Assembly (NCBI RefSeq): GCF_036373705.1
Contig: NW_027102662.1
Coordinates: forward strand, 558,001 to 622,000
Source: Amia ocellicauda
Taxonomy: Eukaryota; Chordata; Actinopteri; Amiiformes; Amiidae
Length of the DNA stretch: 64,000 nucleotides
Direction of reading: 5' to 3'
The notes beneath the pieces are model-generated. The model was given only the letters and a program-made list of their open reading frames with translations. It had not been told where the DNA came from and did no database searches. Numbering within the stretch: the first letter of the stretch is position 1; each line of letters opens with the position of its first letter. Below, piece after piece: positions 1 to 12,422 of this stretch. The position numbers and the translations under genes were made by a program.

Positions 1-416
1 TTAAAAAAAAAAAAAAAATCACTGTAAAAGCGCTAGTTATTTTTGATCTTTATGCTTATTTTCTAGGCTCAGGTTGTTTTTTAGCGCTTATAAAGGCCTG
101 AAATATTCTTAGTGGTTGTTGACTATAGGTCTTGATGCTTAAAAATGTTTTTTTGAGAGACCAAAAGGTTCTAATAAAAGTTTAGAGTAGAGAGGAGAGA
201 GATCGTCTCCATCTTGGTTTCTATTTGAAATTTGATGCAGTGTCATTTTATTGGTTGGTTTTGATATGTTAATTGGTAACAGGGCGGCACAAAGGCCAGA
301 CCAGAACAATGCCTTACAAGAAGATCCGGCATGTGGACATCAGTATAAGTATGAAGGTCTGGTCTTCAGCTCGACAGACTCATACTGACCTTTCGATTTA
401 AGACTAAAGATCAACA

Positions 417-2458
417 GTGTCCGGAAACAACATCAGCGACTTCGATTTAAACGAGTTTTTTGGTAAGTCTTCAGATTATTTTCACTGACTCAGAGCGTGT
501 TGTGTGCATGTATTGTAAATAAGGCTATAACATCTGTTTTAAGTTCTGTAAAATTATTTTTCAGCCAGTCAACAGGAGTTAATTCCCAACGCTGAGGAGA
601 TCATCTGGAACAACAACGGTAAGATTTTTGTGTTTGCGCTCATGGGTTCTTATGTATGGGTGTGTGTGGTTTTGAAGTGGCTCATTAGAGTTATGAAAAC
701 GTTTTAATATATATTAATGCCGGTCTCTTTAATTACACAGAAACTATCGAAAGGCCTGTGATTAATGTCTCCGAGGATCGACCAAGAGAAGTGGTTGTCC
801 CTAGACAGGCTGTCTGCCGACCGGGTAAGAACTAATCCCCTGTTTGTTTGTATAACGTTTCTGTAAGATGTTTGAGTCCAGTTTTGTTAATTTTAAAAAA
901 TTATCCTGTCTAACAGTATTAAGAAACGTGGTTCGAGACAACGAAAGGCCTTCCACATCGAGGGCTTGTTTCGTTTTACCTTCGAGAACCGTAACCTTTC
1001 AAGAATCTGAAAGGCCGTCAGCCCCGGTATCTGATAGCTGTGAGTATATATCTGCAGCCTGTAAGAGGTTAAAGCTTTTTATAAAGCGGTGTGGTTAAAG
1101 GTTAAACATGTCTCTTACCTTCACAGCGGTGCAAAAAGCTAAACCAGCCGAAAAACTTAAGAAACGATTATTCTGTGGAGGTAAGTAAGATCTTTCAAAC
1201 TTTAATGTTTTTAAAAGGGCTTTGTTTGCCCGTTGAGGGCTAATATTTAAGCGATGGGTGCCCGTTTCCTGTAGGGCGGGGGGTTCTGGGAAAGATCTTT
1301 AGAAGTCCGGACAGGTCTAGGCTTGTTTCTGGGGAACGTGTTTAGAAATGACCGATTGCCGTACCGTCTGGTTAGGAAGTAAAGCCGTCCGAAAGGGTTT
1401 AGTAAGTTGTTTGGCTTATCTCCCGCTATTATACTTCTGTTTTAAAGTGGTTGTAGGAAAAGACTTGAAGGTGTTCATTGTATTTAATATTTAAACAGAT
1501 CGTGAAAACGTTTGTGAAACAGGAAGTCCCGGGATCAGGAAGCGTTTACACTTGGAAGGTTCGTTTAAAAATGAAATGATGTTGTGTGTGTGTGTGTTTT
1601 ATTAACAATATTACAGTTTTTAAAGAAACATTTAAGAAACAGTTTATTTACAGCGGCTTCTCTGTTTTACATTTATTATCAAGTCCTAATAAATATATTG
1701 TCTGTAAATAATAAGGCGTTGTAGTGAATGTCTAAGGCTATTTTCAAAGGTCTAAAAAAGCTAAAGGTTTTGAATGTCCTGGACATGTTGTTTTAAATTT
1801 GATTTCTGTCGCCGTTTAAAGATGTAAATGTAATGTATATTTTTATTCTTCCCAAGACTCTTGGGATATTCATTCTGTGGATGAGCTATTGAGGACAATT
1901 ACCCCGTCTAAGTGGGATCAAACATCTTCCCCGGTGAGATCACCGAGAGGATCCCCCACGGTGGTCTTGGAGACCCCCCAACATCTACTCAGGCCACAGC
2001 CTTCTGGGGGTAATTCAACACCCCAGATTCAGCCCGCCGCATTGTCGGGCGGAACAAATACAGGCATCCAACAACCTCAGGGGTCGCCGTCAGTCAGGGC
2101 GGTCACACCACCCAACGACGGCCTGGTTTCAACATCGTCCCCCCAGACCCGTTTCTTGGCTACAGAAACGCGGAACAGTACCCCGTGCTTGGCCAGGGTG
2201 TCACCGCAAAGGCCTTCTTGGTCTCCGTCCATGAGTATACGCTCGCTCCCTGCCTCCTTCGACCGAGATTTACCGGAGCGACCATCCTTTGAAGCTGAGC
2301 CAGGCCACCAGCCCCCGGAGCTACTTCCTGAAAGTCGGCATGAGTTGCTACATACTTTGTTACAAAATCAAAGACTTGTGTTAGTGGGGCAAAACCTGGT
2401 GATAGAGAGCCAAAACACCCTTATTAATACCCTTACTAACGAATTGTACCGTATTTAA
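417..2458 (+). pseudogene. Seven-exon spliced left-end gene, element 1 copy
   Basis: Same exon structure as at 14763-16803. The start codon is GTG instead of the ATG found in the other three copies, but exon 1 has no internal frameshift. Its donor is a standard GT (GGTAAGT), whereas the others have GC. The last exon, about 1857-2458, is open to the normal stop and is the only intact one in the window. Here the protein ends in a Pro/Ser-rich region followed by a Leu-rich amphipathic segment. Confidence 0.6.
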
Positions 2459-2641
2459 TGTTTTAATAGACACAAAATGCCTTACTATTGTGGGTTGTTG
2501 GAAAAATAAAAAATAAATTAAAAAATTTCCTGACTTGGTAAAAGAACTCACAAACTAAAGGATTATGAACAAGCTAGGGCCCCAAAAAGACCTTCCCGAG
2601 AGAACATCCCCGGCCCTGTTGTGAACTCCTCTGATGTCCCA

Positions 2642-3425
2642 ATGAACCTGGAACTATTACAAATGATAAATGATTTAAATAACCCCCAATTACCACCGAT
2701 AGAATGTGAATTAACAGACTTACCGGTGAACCCCGACCTGTTACAGATGGTCAATGATCTAAATAACCACCTCCCACCGGTAGCGCTTATAGAGGTTCAC
2801 CCCCTAGTTCACCCCGATTTGTTTGAAATGGTGGAGGCTTTGGAGGAGCTACCCCAACCAAATTCTGCCCCTTTTATAAATGATTTGAGACAATTAGAAC
2901 ACAGGATGGCGGCAGAAGCAGCCATCACTATAGAGGAGGGTCTTGGATATCTTTGAAGGACTTTTACAGGCTTTAAATGAGCCTCCTCAAAAAGGGGGTT
3001 TTGTAGATGTCAGCAGTGGGGATGTTCGGAATGTGGAGGGTTCTGAGACTGATAAGGCTGTGGAGGACATGCTCTGTGAGAATGTAGGGGGTGAAGGCTT
3101 TGTTCAAAATGATGATGTGTCCAAGAGTACCAGTGATCCCGTGATTATAGATAGACCGGCCTATAACAATTTTGAAATGATTCAGTGTTTTAATTTTGCA
3201 GAACTTTTAAATTGTGACAATTATGCAGAAATATTTGTCAACATACACGAGGCTTTGCAGAAAATGCTTGAACAGGTTGCTGAAAGGGTCAGACCTCGAG
3301 ATGTTGTACAGTTAGAACTCAGAGGGGATGATTTGTTTAGCAACCTATCTGTAATGCTGAGTGGAGATAATTTAGATGTCTGGCTAAAATCGAAGCGTTA
3401 TTGCAAAGTAACGCAGCCATCTTAG
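2642..3425 (+). pseudogene. PolB N-terminal region, element 1 copy
   Basis: Same product as 16987-17784 but broken by a 14-bp deletion near 2946 that shifts the frame. The downstream part stays open to 3425, where it overlaps the start of the polymerase frame as in other copies. Confidence 0.65.
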
Positions 3426-4462
3426 CTGATGAAAGTCTGTCTCTGGTAATGAATGTGGTTCGTAACCCTGAGGGTGGGGCGCTTAGAAGACTGTCGAAAT
3501 GCTTGAAGAACGACATAATTAGGACCAAGCTCAGGCAATTAGTGGTGAGTTCCAGTGGGGACAATAAGCTCTGTTTTGCTTACAGTTTAATAAAACTACT
3601 CACCCCCGACATGCCTGAACCCCAAGCTCTGCAAGAGGCTTTAACGCTTCATCAGAGGGCTGGCTTAAACTCTCAACAGATGGTTGCCTTTTCAGACATC
3701 ACCAAGTTGCAGGAACATAACTGTAAACCCCGCCAAGAGACAAATGTCCAAACTGATTTTAAACAGTCTGTGGGGTAAGTTTGGGGAAAGAAATTACCGT
3801 CTAAACACAACCTTGATTAAAACCCCTGAACAGTTTATAGAATTTATGTTTTCCAAACAACATGCAGTATCACACTTTCAATTCTTAAATGACCACGTGG
3901 CACAGGTCCAGTGGAGGGCCCCTAAAGATTTCCCCACCAAACAGGGGAACGTTAATGTTTTCATAGCGGTTTTTACCACGGCTTACGCCCGGCTTGAACT
4001 GTACAACTTAATGGATCAGTTGCAGGAACGCACACTCTATCATGATTCTGACTCTGTAATCTTTGTCACCAGGCCAGGGGATTGGGTCCCTCCCCTCGGG
4101 GACTACCTTGGGGAGTTAACAAGCGAACTAGATCCTCAGGACCACATAGTGGAGTTTGTTTCAGGGGGTCCTAAGACGCATACAGAACGGCTGCGGGTAA
4201 GACCTGTATGAAAGTTAAGGGTTTCACTCTGAACCATTGTAACAACAAGCTCATTAACATCAAGTCTCTGACGACCCTGGTAGAAAGTTTTGTAACCGAG
4301 AAAGACGCGCCTCCTCGTGAGATTATTACAGCCGGAAATCAGATCTATCGCAATAAAAAGGAGTACACGTTGGAAAATAGATCACTAAACAAACGGTTCA
4401 GGGTGGTGTACAATAAAGGAGTGTTGAAGACTGATTATACCACTCTGCCTTATGGATATTAG
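3401..4462 (+). pseudogene. DNA polymerase B remnant, element 1
   Basis: After about 100 codons (3708) the sequence jumps to the region just before motif B. Relative to element 2, bases 18068-20343 are missing and three bases are inserted, which removes the Cys-rich region, all exonuclease motifs and motif A. Motif B (KLILNSLWG) and motif C remain. Motif C reads YHDSDS, with Ser for the usual Thr. A further 4-nt deletion near 4181 shifts the frame. The last codons overlap the ATPase start. Confidence 0.85.
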
Positions 4463-5123
4463 CGGTGGTTTTGATAACAGACTTCAACACCCTTTCTCCT
4501 GTATTATAGCTGGTCCCTCCAATTCGGGGAAGAGCTATCTTATAAGGAACATCATAGAAGATGTGGACGCAACCGTGTCCCAAGCTCTTGACAACATAGT
4601 GTGGTGTTACTCTTGCTGGCAACCTCTCTACGATGATTTGGCTTCGAAAAAAAATAATCTGAAATTTGTGCAAGGTCTCCCCGCCTCGTTGTAAGACGAT
4701 GACTTGTTCCCGCCCGGTCAAACTAACCTAGTGATCATTGATGACCTGATGGAGCAGGCCGGTGACAACAGTGAAGTGGAAAAAGCTTTCACAAAGTACA
4801 CTCATCATAGGAATTTAAGTATTATTTATTTAGTTCAAAATCTATTTTTTCAAGGTAAAAAAAGCCGCACTATTAATTTAAATGCCAATTATATAATTCT
4901 TTTTAAAAACCCCAGAGATAAACTACAGGTCACCGTCTTGGCTCGTCAAATGTACCCTAACCAGACCAAGTTCTTTTTGGAGGCATTTGAGGATGCCACC
5001 AAAAAACCCTACGGGTACTTGATTGCGGACTTAAAAGCACAAACCCCAGAAGACTTTCGCCTCAGAACAGGTTTGTGCCCGCCCGATTGGCCGGCAGTGT
5101 ATGTGCTAAAGAAAAGGAAATAA
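4452..5123 (+). pseudogene. FtsK/HerA-like packaging ATPase, element 1 copy
   Basis: Same 223-codon frame as element 4, but a two-base change creates a TAA at 4692-4694, after residue 80 and before the Walker B segment. The P-loop GPSNSGKS is intact in the first part. Confidence 0.88.
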
Positions 5124-5129
5124 ATAAGA

Positions 5130-5465
5130 ATGTCTGTTCGGATTAAAAGAAATCTGCCACTTTTGCAAATGTTATTTGAGGGGAGCCTGCGCCATAGGAA
5201 AGCTGTGCTGGCAGGGGCCCCCTCGGATTTGATCGAGACCATGTGTGAAATAGCTTTTAACATCTTACACGGTAATATACCCCTAACCCCTTCTTAACAT
5301 TCTAAACTCAAAAAACAAAAAGCAGTTATCAAGATCATCGCTAATAAGAAGTATTCTATTAAAAGAAAAAGAAAGAAGATTAATCAAACCAGGGGTTTTA
5401 TAGGACCGCTGTTGAGCATAGCCGTGCCTTTCCTAACCAGTCTTCTAGCTTCCAGAGTGGGTTAA
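5130..5465 (+). pseudogene. Small basic membrane-active-type protein, element 1 copy
   Basis: Homologue of the 111-residue ORF with a CAA to TAA change at 5295-5297 (codon 56), which removes the basic stretch and the hydrophobic C-terminus. Confidence 0.75.
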
Positions 5466-5467
5466 TA

Positions 5468-6211
5468 ATGGAATATGCTCAGAAAATGTTTTTGATCCCT
5501 CAGGAGCAGCTTGAGAAACTGAGAAAAAATGTTGTCGGGCAAGAGCCCATTAGACAAACGGCCGAAAACAACCTGGACTCTGAAATGAAAGCTATACAGG
5601 CCAGGGCCGATTTAAATCAGTATTCCAAAGCCCAGTTGTATACCAACACGTTACAGCGTTACCTCCGTCTGGTTAGACAGGGTGAAAAGGATCAAAACAT
5701 TTTAACTTTAACCATGGCCTCTCAAGAAAATGGTTCTGGGGCTGATGCGGGGGGTACGGTTGATAAAGATGTTGCGGTGACCGAACCTGTTGAGAGTTCA
5801 GAGGGAGATGTTGTAACGGATGTTTTGAGAAACATGCCGGCCAGAAGCAGGAGACATGCAGAATATATCCTGCACAAAATGGTTCAGAAACCGCGGGTAA
5901 CGGCTTGGAATGAACAGGGTGAATTTGTTTTTAAAGGACAACTGATCAAAGGTTCACACATGTTTGATTTGTTGAAGAGTGTCAATAGCACTAATAAGGT
6001 ACCCGAGAGTCGCCGACCTGTAGGCTGGAATGCTTTCCTACAGGCGATGGCCTGTCTGAACATGCCCCAATCCACAGTTCCTAACCAGGAAACGCGACAA
6101 AAAATCCATCTGTGTAAAGAGGTGTAGCCTGATCTGACTCCGATATCTCATTACTCTGACCGTGCTTAGCGACCATCCTCAGGATCTATCCATCGTTGGG
6201 AAGCTTATTAA
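5468..6211 (+). pseudogene. Conserved 247-residue protein, element 1 copy
   Basis: Open for 219 codons, then GAG to TAG at 6125-6127, removing the last 28 residues. An additional TAG lies further downstream (CTGAG to CTTAG region near 6168). Confidence 0.75.
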
Positions 6212-6390
6212 TCTCATGTTTTTATTTGTCTCCCCTGTAAATAATGACCCGACAAACAATTTTTTATTTATTTTTTTTTATTTTCAAATGTTGTACATTT
6301 ATTTATAACATAACCCCTGCTTTGTATAAGAATTGTTTTGAATAAAAACAAAACTAATGATTCAAAGGCTGTTTTCATTATTTTTTCACC

Positions 6391-6917
6391 TTAACACGCA
6401 TGACATCTTTTAAAATCCTCACAAGAACACCCCATCTGTATACATGACTGGCTAGGGTCATAAGTCATTGTGTTATAAGGGGGGTCCACAGTGTACTGAC
6501 AAACTCTGCCACTTTTTTATCATTTTGGCCTAAATCCTCACTGTACAAGGCCATAATATCGGGGTATGACCTTCCTTTAGATCTATGATATAAGAAAAAC
6601 ACACAGTGCTGACCACAAGTGAAGGTCTGAAGACTTTGTACTTGACGACCGCTGTAAATGGTTTCTTGACAGTTGTTGAGCAGAAAGTTATTGATCTTCC
6701 GAGGGAAAGGTCTGAAATCCGGGGGGTTTCCATAGGAATCAAAAAATTCACCACGGTGGTCCTCCCTTAGATAAATAGCCAGCCAATGTTCTCCGGGCAT
6801 GTTTTTAGGGTGTGTGTTGATTATGTACATTGCAGGTAAATTCTTGATCTTAAATTTAGGCAGCTGATCGTAGGCGTTGACTCCTTGAAACAGTTTCCGT
6901 GAGCCGGCCAGGGCATT
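6391..6917 (-). pseudogene. Adenain-like protease remnant, element 1, fused to hexon frame
   Basis: About 55 bp covering the hexon stop and protease start are deleted, so the protease body (from its residue 12) continues in frame from the hexon C-terminus in one ORF, 6465-7403. The His, Asp and Cys positions are kept. A shortened G-run near 6479 shifts the last 34 residues and ends the ORF early. Confidence 0.85.
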
Positions 6918-8170
6918 TCTTCTCTGATTCACCTCAATAATGTTGTCAAACACAGCATACACGACCATATTTACAGTGCGTGGTAGAGGCTGCTTGAAAC
7001 GCATCTCCAAACGCATATTGCCCGTCTTCATCAGTGAAAAATGTTGTCCACACTCTTCGTCAGGGGTCAGGTTGAAACCGTACAGGGTGTAACCGCTGCA
7101 GTATTCCCGGCGATCGACCAGCAGAGTTTGATCCTTGAGATGGCGACCCGTAGCCAGTACTACACTGTAATATTCACGAACCGCATTGCCGTTTTCAAAG
7201 TCAGGTTGAAAAGGTCTGGATGGAACCTGCACACCATCGACGTACAACGCTATAAATTCCGCGTTATAATGTTTAAAGTTAAAGGGGTTCTTGTTGTAAA
7301 CCCCGGTAAATGCATCATTATCCACGAGACCAATAATAACCTGTTTTGGGAGCTGTCCTAGAAACAGAAATTCCTGGTTCATCACCCGTGTCCCTGCAGT
7401 CATATAGACTCTTTCGATCGGGTACTTAACGCCTGCGCGTGTCCTAGTTTAACCGCCGGGGAGACGGACACTTTTTTCACAAACAGCGAGGCCGATAATA
7501 TGGTCAGTTTATATTTTTCAGTATCAGGGGTCATCAGATAAAAAGCACTTTTACTACGGATCATTTTAATTTTAATGTCTACCCCGTTGAGCATGAGTTT
7601 TTCTTGGAAAAATATGTCTGCATTGATATGCCCCATTAGCTCAAAGGTCCTCCCTTCTGTTGAAGAGGCCGTTCTTTTTTGCAAACCCTTATTGAGTCCC
7701 TCTGGATCCTTGTCGTCCATAGCTTCCGGGTTGTCTTTGAAGAAAAGGCCGGGGCTGAACTGTTTGCTTAGGGTCTCCTCACTATAATTAAGTTTACACT
7801 CCATCATGGCTCTATAGGGGTAAGTATTGCTGCTTTGACTAATGAGCCGATCTCCCAGGGTCACATCCACCTGTGAAAACATGGTGGCCACCGGGTAATT
7901 GATGACCCCAGCGTTGGCCGTCTTCTCGATTGCATCGCCATCCTCATTAGTCACTTTACAGTTCATTAAAATAAATGTGTTATTCAAATCATTATAATCC
8001 TCGCCATTGCCAGCTATAAAAAACTCCAGAGGGGCCATGTCTGAAATTGCAGAAAGAGGGGGAATCTCTACATATATGCTCTTATCTATACTCGTTTGAG
8101 TGTATGGAACTGTAAACAGATCCAGTTCTGATTTGACGCATTCTTCCAATAGACTGTGGACAAAAGACAT
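6918..8170 (-). pseudogene. Hexon-like major capsid protein, element 1, broken
   Basis: The first 250 codons are open (7400-8170). Two small deletions near 7400-7430 (about 16 bp each relative to element 2) then disrupt the region around the Pro-Ala-Gly-Thr-Arg segment and shift the frame. The C-terminal third is open again but fused to the protease. Confidence 0.88.
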
Positions 8171-8172
8171 GT

Positions 8173-8660
8173 TTAAAAGATATATCCTGAGGCTCTATTT
8201 TTCTTTCTTTGAGACTTTCTTTTTGCAGGTTTTTTCTTGTGCTGCTTCCTTCTCCGAGTGTTTCCACGATATGTTGGAGAATGAGAGATTCTTCGTTTTC
8301 TGTTAGCCACGGATCATCGTCGCCCTGGTGGACACATGCTGTTTCTTCTTTTACCCCCCCTCCTCGCCATTACCATGAGACCCGAACCCTCCTGATGCTC
8401 ATGGCTAGCTGCCCGGTTCATAACATTGGTGAACACGTCACTAACAATATTTTTAGCCGCTGATTTCAAGTGGGGTCTGGCTATAGCAAAGCCTCTCTTA
8501 AGCAGGGGTACGGCCATTCTAAAGAGACCACGAAAGAGTCCTCCTAGACCGGCGCCATACATTGTGGGGGCTCCTACAAAACCGGGCAAGCCGTTCCATC
8601 TTGAATCTTGTAATAATCCACATTGGCGCTAGGATCTACATAACCCCTCGAGGTAGCCAT
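8173..8660 (-). pseudogene. pX-like basic virion protein, element 1 copy
   Basis: A 1-nt frameshift near 8597 separates the first 25 codons, and a TGA at 8314, shared with element 2, removes the Arg/Lys-rich tail. Confidence 0.8.
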
Positions 8661-8661
8661 T

Positions 8662-9396
8662 TTAATAATGTACACACTGTTTCAGGGGTCGAAAATGTAG
8701 TTTGACAACTTAACTTTACCGAAGCGGAAGGGTACGTTGATATTCTGATCCGATTTGACTTCGATCGTGATGTTGTCAAAGTGGGTCTTTGAGACTGGTA
8801 CGTAGTGTGGCTTGTCATAAGTAATTGTGACCATGTCATTGCTTTTACCTTTAATAAGTACATTTCTCAAAAGGGGGACATAACTATCCCCGACCCTCTG
8901 GTGGGTTATGATATCCGTATACACATAAAGAGTGTAAAAGCCGCCCCACCACTTCTGAGAACCTGCTCTCTGTGTCAGAATAGAACCCTAATATACGCCC
9001 CAGTTGGCCGCTGGTTTGAATGCTAATACCTGGTTTTGACACCTTGTACACTCTGTTTTTAATAGGGTTGTAATATAGCTTGATGTTGGGGGTGCCTTCT
9101 GAGAACTGTTTATGCATCTCATCTAATATTTTATCCACATTGTCATAATAACCTCCTTGTATCGTGAATGTCCATTGACTCTTTTTAACATCATCAAAAA
9201 TGGCGAAGGTGGCATCCTTATCTTGTAAAACAGCCCAAGTGTAAGGATACTGTATTTCCGCCAACCCCACTTCCCACGACCCTCTTAGATCTATAGATTT
9301 TCCAAATTGTACCGTGTAACTGGATATTTCATTTTTAGGGTATATATCGAGAGAGGCGTTACTGGGTAGAGTCACGTAGAAGCCTCCTGATTCCAT
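8662..9396 (-). pseudogene. Penton-like minor capsid protein, element 1
   Basis: N-terminal frame open to 8884, C-terminal frame from about 9020, with the frameshift common to all copies between them. A second, private frameshift near 8708 changes the last 15 or so residues. Confidence 0.85.
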
Positions 9397-9442
9397 CTTG
9401 AGTATCGAGAGTAATGCCCCCAACACACCCGCGGGCATGTTG

Positions 9443-10534
9443 TTATAAGGATTGAATATCGCAAACCTGTTGTTCCGGGACCCAACTATTGAACTTTTCA
9501 GGCCATCCAAGCCATTTCACCAACACATATTTTTTCCGGTTCTGGGTTTTTTCAGCTAATATCTTTTCAACTCTGTATACACTGTCTTTACCCACAATAA
9601 TTTTTTGTAACTCGGCTTCGTAAAACGTTCCTTCTATATCCTCCCCGTCATAGTCTTTTAACCGGTACACGGGGGGGGCTCTAGCCAACTGTTCAGTAAC
9701 TGTAAAATATTCGTCAGAAAATGTTTGTTCATAACCTTTGGCAAAAGTACTCCTTAGCTTTGAAACGCGAACCACATCACCGATGTTGAACTTATAAGTA
9801 GTTTTTCCCTTCTTAATAAATGGTCCGTATAATTTTGTATAGACCTGAAAAGAATTACTTTGATCAACATCTATAGACTTCATTTTAATACTGGTGTGAT
9901 ACCCTTGGTTGTAAGCATCAATAAAATCCTGAACTTTATCAAAATACTTGAACGTGTTGACCGCTGTAAAATATCTCCACATTTTGGTCTTTATGGTGCG
10001 GTTAAACCTCTCCACTACCGATGCCCTAAGCTCATTTCCGGTGGTGAAATGATGTATTTTGTGTCTCTTCAGTAGATTCTGAAATTCTCTGTTGAGAAAC
10101 TCTTTTCCTTAATCAGTCTGCAGTTTTTTAGGACATCGACCCTGGGACAATATATCCTCAAAGACCCTCGTCACCGCTCAACCTGTTTTATTATGTAGAA
10201 TTCGAGCCCAGGCATATTTTGATTAAACATCGATACACATCAACATCAATTTGTGACCATTGTTATGTTTTGATAAATTTGACATATCGACTAGATCCAT
10301 TTGCCATTGTGAGTCTATGTCAGTTGCATATACGCGGTTTCTTTTAAAGTTAATCCTGAGAGGTTTATGTAAGGTATAGGCGTCTTGTTCCCGTAACCAT
10401 TCTGAAACAACCACATCATTAACCTTCACTCCGGCCTCAGCGAGTCCTCTTTGAAAACCCTTCTTACCCGCCAAACCCCCAATCTTGGCTGGGTTGTAGT
10501 ATAGTTCCTGCATTTGGGGAGCTTGCCGAGTCAT
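9443..10534 (-). pseudogene. Retrovirus-type integrase with chromodomain, element 1
   Basis: 363-codon frame with TAA codons near 10230 (Leu codon after the Asp-Val of the core) and near 10111 (Lys after the second catalytic Asp), both at positions also stopped in element 2. The C-terminal 190 codons with chromodomain are open. Confidence 0.9.
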
Positions 10535-10756
10535 TCTGTCAAATAACCACACAGACCCACACTATGCGCAAAGTTTTTATACAAGGTTTTTTATTCAACT
10601 TCAGGAGAGCAGATACCCCTTTTTAGACATTTGAGAAAAGTATAACATACACAACAATTTTTTCTACGGTCCAGACAAAAAGAAATCAGATGATTGGTTA
10701 CTTGATCTATATCAACAAATATACCTGTTTCTTTATCTTGTAGGCACACACCTCAG

Positions 10757-11098
10757 TTACATATGTAAATAAACAACAATATGACCTATTTTAAAATTAA
10801 ACAGAGGTGTATTAAACATGCTCAGTAAAAGGTCATACAGATGTTGATGAAATGGCCTAATATCATTCTTGGCCCCCTTGAGCGCTTCATCCCAGTGTTC
10901 GTACCCCCCGATCTTTGTTACAGCAGCCATTAACTTTTCCAGGTTTGAAAGCTGATCCTCATCGATGGTTAAATCTGTAGAGAAAAGGCTCGCGTTGGCT
11001 ACTTTTCTGTCAAGCACATGGTGTAATAGCGCTCTCAGGTTAGCTGCAGAGTGTTGATGACAGAACCAGTTGCAGAAGCAGTCCAGAACATTCCCCAT
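10757..11098 (-). pseudogene. 130-residue accessory protein, element 1 copy
   Basis: Open, but one A fewer in a short run near 10774 shifts the last 20 or so residues compared with elements 2 and 3, destroying the hydrophobic C-terminal segment. Confidence 0.6.
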
Positions 11099-11110
11099 GT
11101 TCAAAGTCCC

Positions 11111-11959
11111 TTAGTTCAGGTCAGAGTCTGAATCAGTGGCGTAGATGTCGAATTCTTCGTCGCTGTCCCCAGCTTTAACTTCTTTACGGAAGAAATAAGC
11201 TTTTAGCTTGCCAGCGGTTTTTCTACTCGGCTCATCCAGGTCATTGAGCAGCTGCCCAAGTTTCTCTATTATAAACGGCTCCTTTTTCAGCTCCAGCAAA
11301 ATCTCATCTATGATTTTCTGGACTTGTCCCGCAGTGACATGTATGTGGGAGTAAGACAGCGCCTTGATTAATGCCGGTTTCAGCCACGGTTTGTTCAGTC
11401 TTCTGTAAAACACGTTGAAATAGAACAGGAAATAGTAACGGTCTGGTTCAAACAAACAACTGTGTCTCAACTGACTGGGGTGATTCACTTCACACCCCCG
11501 ACAGACTTCTTTCAGAGCTCGGTCGATGAGAGCACTCAGAATATACACCAGGGTGCTTTTAACCACTCTGCTTACTTGGTCACATACCCCGGGCATAAAT
11601 CCTTCGTCTTCATCACGCCCCCGGGACTGTCCGATGCTCATTGGTTCGCCTGGTGGTTTGTGGGGTGTTTCTACATCCATTGGACTGACCCCCTCCTGAG
11701 ACGCACAGACGGTAGACAGTTCGGCAAAATCGAGGCCCTCCATGAGCTCCAGAGGCTGGGGATCCCCGAGACTCATTTGGACATCCATCGCACCGCATGT
11801 TGTTTCGTCCTGAGGGACCGGGGTCTGAGGTCTTGGAGAGTAACCGCAGTCAAAGGGTTCCAGAGTGTATACAAAATCTGGGGAATAGAACCAGGGGTGA
11901 TCCCGGGTTTGAAGAGGCCTGTAGAGCCTGTCGACGTCCGCAGCTTTCGGGTAAGACAT
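11111..11959 (-). CDS. 282-residue acidic Cys/His-motif protein, element 1
   Basis: Intact homologue of the element 2 protein, with about a dozen substitutions, including Asp for Gly in the acidic tail (AGDSDEEF). Confidence 0.7.
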   Translation of the reverse strand: MSYPKAADVDRLYRPLQTRDHPWFYSPDFVYTLEPFDCGYSPRPQTPVPQDETTCGAMDVQMSLGDPQPLELMEGLDFAELSTVCASQEGVSPMDVETPHKPPGEPMSIGQSRGRDEDEGFMPGVCDQVSRVVKSTLVYILSALIDRALKEVCRGCEVNHPSQLRHSCLFEPDRYYFLFYFNVFYRRLNKPWLKPALIKALSYSHIHVTAGQVQKIIDEILLELKKEPFIIEKLGQLLNDLDEPSRKTAGKLKAYFFRKEVKAGDSDEEFDIYATDSDSDLN

Positions 11960-12037
11960 TCTCTTTAATTTTAAACCATGAATGAATTGTTGCGCCTTTT
12001 ATCCTATCTCTTCACTACGTCATGACACACCGCCCTC

Positions 12038-12290
12038 TTAGAAGAGAGTAGCCCCTGAGCCGTCAGACCCCCCTCCAAAACCCCACACGTCGTCTGTTTT
12101 ATCATCGTCGTCGTCATTCAAGGGGGATATATAATCCATAATTCAGCATATTCTCCTTCTAACCAAATCCAGTTGCGAACATTTGGTCAAGATGTCAAAA
12201 CCATCATTTATACAGTTTATGACCTCTTTCAAGAACGGCCAGTCCACGGCGTCAAACATCATTTCAGTAACCTGTTTTTCTGGATCCTCT
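12038..12290 (-). pseudogene. 236-residue right-end protein, 5'-truncated, element 1
   Basis: Only the C-terminal 80 or so codons remain. A Trp codon near the end of the helical region reads TGA here (near 12145). The coding start and promoter were lost with the right TIR when the element was joined to tRNA-Val spacer DNA. Confidence 0.75.
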
Positions 12291-12422
12291 TGCCCTTGAG
12301 CAATGCAAAATAGGTCAGTGAAAATAGAAACCTTTGTCTCACAGGCTGGCCCACGGGAAACGCCTGTGCGCGTTTTACCAGCCTGCTTCGATGGGAGCCA
12401 TTCGAAACGCCAGGACGGGTCG

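Larger units (their letters stand above)
1..12290. mobile_element. Polinton/Maverick element 1, partial
   Basis: Base 1 matches about base 14346 of element 2, so roughly 1 kb of the left end, including the left TIR, lies outside the window. The right end stops inside the 236-residue gene at about 12290 and continues directly into tRNA-Val spacer sequence, so the right TIR is lost. A deletion of about 2.28 kb removes most of the polymerase core. With no right TIR, no polymerase core and a broken integrase it cannot be autonomous. Confidence 0.93.

Noticed and set aside
11462-11968. 168-codon plus-strand ORF opposite the 282-residue gene, also at 28152 and 46718
   Set aside because: It is the antisense shadow of a well-supported gene and follows its codon pattern. 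It has no promoter, no recognisable domain, and its persistence is explained by the intact sense gene.
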